From NCBI GenBank assembly GCA_016871495.1, contig VHDF01000030.1, positions 1 to 52,793 of the forward strand: 52,793 bases of DNA, given 5' to 3'. The DNA comes from Verrucomicrobiota bacterium (GTDB lineage Bacteria > Verrucomicrobiota > Verrucomicrobiia > Limisphaerales > VHDF01). A program made the position numbers and the translations under genes. Shown one piece after another: positions 52,648 to 52,793 of this stretch (positions within the stretch are counted from its first letter, which is position 1; the number at the start of each line of letters is the position of its first letter). Below the pieces are notes generated by a model. It saw only the letters and a list, made by a program, of their open reading frames with translations, searched no databases and was not told the DNA's origin.

Positions 52648-52793
52648 ATGTATTTATTTCGCATGCCAGCTCGCTTGCCCGTCCAAGCCAAGTCGCCGTT
52701 CGCCATCGATCCCAAGCCGCTCGACGAGACCGCTTCGTCTCATGCGGGGCTCTTGGCCACTTCGCGCGTCTATCGCTCGCTGAAGCTCCCCGA
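52648..52793 (+). CDS. Start of a probable transposase (IS1380-like), truncated by the window end
   Basis: 48 codons from an ATG: MYLFRMPARLPVQAKSPFA, then IDPKPLDETASSHAGLLATS and RVYRSLKLPE. The DE(x)(x)(S/T)(x)HAGLL...LxLP pattern resembles the N-terminus of IS1380-type transposases as I recall them. A second ATG lies at 52663. A 6-1-6 palindrome (ATACATCATGTAT, 52641-52653) overlaps the start and could be an element end or a regulatory site. The rest is outside the window, so identity is uncertain. Confidence 0.5.
   Translation, partial: MYLFRMPARLPVQAKSPFAIDPKPLDETASSHAGLLATSRVYRSLKLP

Noticed and set aside
52631-52653. Zur-box resemblance (AATGTTATA) after zur
   Set aside because: Only one half-site resembles the proteobacterial box, and the adjacent palindrome differs from the znuA site; it sits before a transposase-like frame.

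Overview
The window looks like chromosomal DNA of a free-living Gram-negative member of the Verrucomicrobiota, probably the Limisphaerales/Pedosphaera group (inferred from gene content, not tested). Pointers are: a pseudopilin of the [10 protein letters not shown] type with a long periplasmic domain, an FG-GAP/ASPIC protein, a giant CotH/lamin-tail secreted protein, a PA14-like multihaem cytochrome c beside a large PVC-type dehydrogenase-like protein, small palindromic repeats that write ILPV-type peptides when they fall in genes, and KdsB (hence Kdo/LPS). The DNA is GC-rich by eye. Most genes are on the minus strand; the plus strand carries genes mainly from 44.4 kb onward.

Layout. 0-3 kb: hisS-xylB, coupled by an ATGA overlap. 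3.2-5.5 kb: an HU/IHF-type protein with a clear promoter and terminator, a small HExxH membrane protein, and a secreted protein of unknown function. 5.7-13.2 kb: an FG-GAP/ASPIC protein and a 1905-residue secreted CotH/LTD protein. 13.3-19.9 kb: korA-korB-kdsB-pyrG-folC, in one direction with short gaps or overlaps. 20.3-28.5 kb: a metal-efflux locus (cusC-cusB-cusA-like, all coupled by ATGA) that also includes a HAD phosphatase and is preceded by two small exported Cys-containing proteins. 28.5-35 kb: an exported Gfo/Idh/MocA oxidoreductase, a YtrA-like GntR repressor with a truncated ABC ATPase, then a five-haem cytochrome c and its probable dehydrogenase partner. 35.1-40 kb: an rRNA methyltransferase, rarA, 5-formyl-THF cyclo-ligase and RNase Y. 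40-45.2 kb: dnaK-groES-groEL, and divergently a membrane-anchored GrpE-like protein. 45.2-47 kb: a cluster of palindromic repeats, a small membrane protein and a pseudopilin. 47.5-52.8 kb (plus strand): a redoxin with an in-frame UGA in its active site, a DksA-like protein lacking most zinc ligands, L33, S18, znuA-znuC-znuB-zur, and the start of a possible transposase.

The most interesting signal is the redoxin at about 47.47-48.05 kb. The codon that should encode the first Cys of a CPHC active site is TGA, the frame stays open for another 115 codons with strong family similarity, and 14 nt after the TGA lies a perfect 7-bp hairpin whose 3-nt loop begins with G. That is the expected layout of a bacterial SECIS element, so the gene is proposed to encode a selenoprotein (UPHC). 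No selenocysteine machinery is in the window, so genome-level confirmation is needed. Second is the grouping of a zinc-ligand-poor DksA-like protein, Cys-poor L33 and Cys-free S18 directly before znuACB-zur, which suggests a zinc-sparing locus. Third is the membrane-tethered GrpE-like protein opposite dnaK.

No tRNA, rRNA or CRISPR array was recognised by eye.
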